Below are positions 48,987 to 49,249 of a stretch of DNA of 49,249 nt, in pieces. The stretch comes from Butyrivibrio sp. LB2008 (GTDB lineage Bacteria > Bacillota > Clostridia > Lachnospirales > Lachnospiraceae). The stretch lies in contig NZ_KK211307.1 of the NCBI RefSeq assembly GCF_000621565.1, positions 1-49,249 of the forward strand, in the 5' to 3' direction. Under the pieces are notes generated by a model. The model was given only the letters and a program-made list of their open reading frames with translations. It did no database searches and was not told where the DNA came from. The first letter of the stretch is position 1; every line of letters begins with the position of its first letter. A program made the translations under genes and the position numbers.

Positions 48987-49249
48987 CACCGCACAGGAAG
49001 GCTGAGGAAGTATGCGGTGTAAAAAGTGAAGATGTCACCGCACAGGAAGGTTGCGGAGAATGTGTGCGGTGCAGAAAAGAGAAAGTGCACCGCACAGGAA
49101 AGCTGCGGAAGATGTGTACGGTGCGAAAAGGTGAAAGTGCACCGCACAGGAAGGCCACAGAGGAAGTGTGCGGTGCGGAAAGGTGAATGAGCACCGTACA
49201 GGAAGGTTGCGGAAGATGTGTACGGTGCGAAAAGGTGAAAGTGCACCGC
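48987..49249. repeat. ~52-bp tandem repeat with hairpin units, continues past the window
   Basis: Units begin with CACCG(C/T)ACAGGAA at 48987, 49036, 49088, 49140, 49192 and 49244 (cut by the edge). The first spacing is 49, then 52 each. Every complete unit also contains (T)GTG(T)(A/G)CGGTG, the inverse of its own start, so each can fold as GCACCGCACA/TGTGCGGTGC or a close variant. Unit 5 has GCACCGTACA matched by TGTACGGTGC, a compensatory change. A period of 52 is not a multiple of three, so it is not a repeated protein. Confidence 0.85.

Noticed and set aside
48953..49186. Cys-rich 77-codon plus-strand frame across the tandem repeats
   Set aside because: The repeat period (52) shifts frame at every unit, so the frame is open by chance and has no repeated peptide.
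48987..49249. CRISPR array
   Set aside because: Whole 52-bp units are conserved and there are no unique spacers between short repeats. No cas genes are nearby.

Overview
The window looks like a chromosomal segment of a low-to-moderate GC Gram-positive anaerobe, most probably a member of the Lachnospiraceae (Butyrivibrio-like). The evidence is Shine-Dalgarno sites of the AGGAGG type almost everywhere, Rho-independent terminators, and families typical of that group (CheV, a YtrA-type GntR regulator with ABC-2 genes, DUF3791/DUF3990 cassettes, DUF1700/DUF4097 under a PadR regulator, DUF4003). No database search was possible. Family names come from motifs and recalled family features.

Layout. 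1-294 is the 3' end of a 23S rRNA with no recognisable 5S gene behind it. 575-13750 is a plus-strand housekeeping block: cheV, a Sir2-like protein coupled to a long acidic membrane protein, hisH-hisF, ung, a large lipoprotein, a lysA-type decarboxylase overlapping a degenerate tyrosine recombinase, an ion/anion permease and a cytidylate-kinase-like protein. 13828-16923 (minus) holds DAHP synthase and an orphan N6-adenine methylase with an N-terminal helix-turn-helix, divergent from a CDF metal exporter. 18397-21271 (minus) is a partly duplicated GntR/ABC-2 transporter locus with a decayed regulator copy.

21417-34445 is a mosaic accessory region. It holds a FakA C-terminal-like protein, a Fur regulator, a GNAT-SAP fusion, an IS91-like element with its own tyrosine recombinase, another GNAT, an oxidoreductase fusion, TrmO, two CobW/G3E GTPases, a toxin remnant, a Nif11-like small protein, a DUF3791/DUF3990 cassette whose DUF3990 gene has an apparent internal in-frame deletion, a rhodanese-PP-loop protein and an SDR. 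Many intergenic gaps here carry hairpins.

The most interesting block is 35169-45263 (minus): nine tightly packed, mostly overlapping genes. In transcription order they are a secreted/membrane protein with an Asn/Tyr-rich repeat tail, PlsC-type acyltransferase, acyl-CoA/AMP ligase, B12-binding radical SAM enzyme, CDP-alcohol phosphatidyltransferase, a permuted papain-fold protein, PEP mutase, phosphonopyruvate decarboxylase, and a fusion of a phosphonate-type cytidylyltransferase with a phosphonoacetaldehyde-reductase-like alcohol dehydrogenase. Together these suggest PEP -> phosphonopyruvate -> phosphonoacetaldehyde -> 2-hydroxyethylphosphonate -> CMP-phosphonate -> transfer to a lipid alcohol, i.e. 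a phosphonolipid pathway with built-in lipid acylation and a possible radical modification. The PEP mutase gene appears to carry a +1 frameshift close to its start.

45533-48742 (plus) is padR-DUF1700-DUF4097 followed by a DUF4003 gene, each transcription unit having a promoter that overlaps an AT-rich palindrome. The gaps there contain a dense hairpin array, a 185-bp nested palindrome and, at the right edge, a roughly 52-bp tandem repeat whose units fold into hairpins with one compensatory change.
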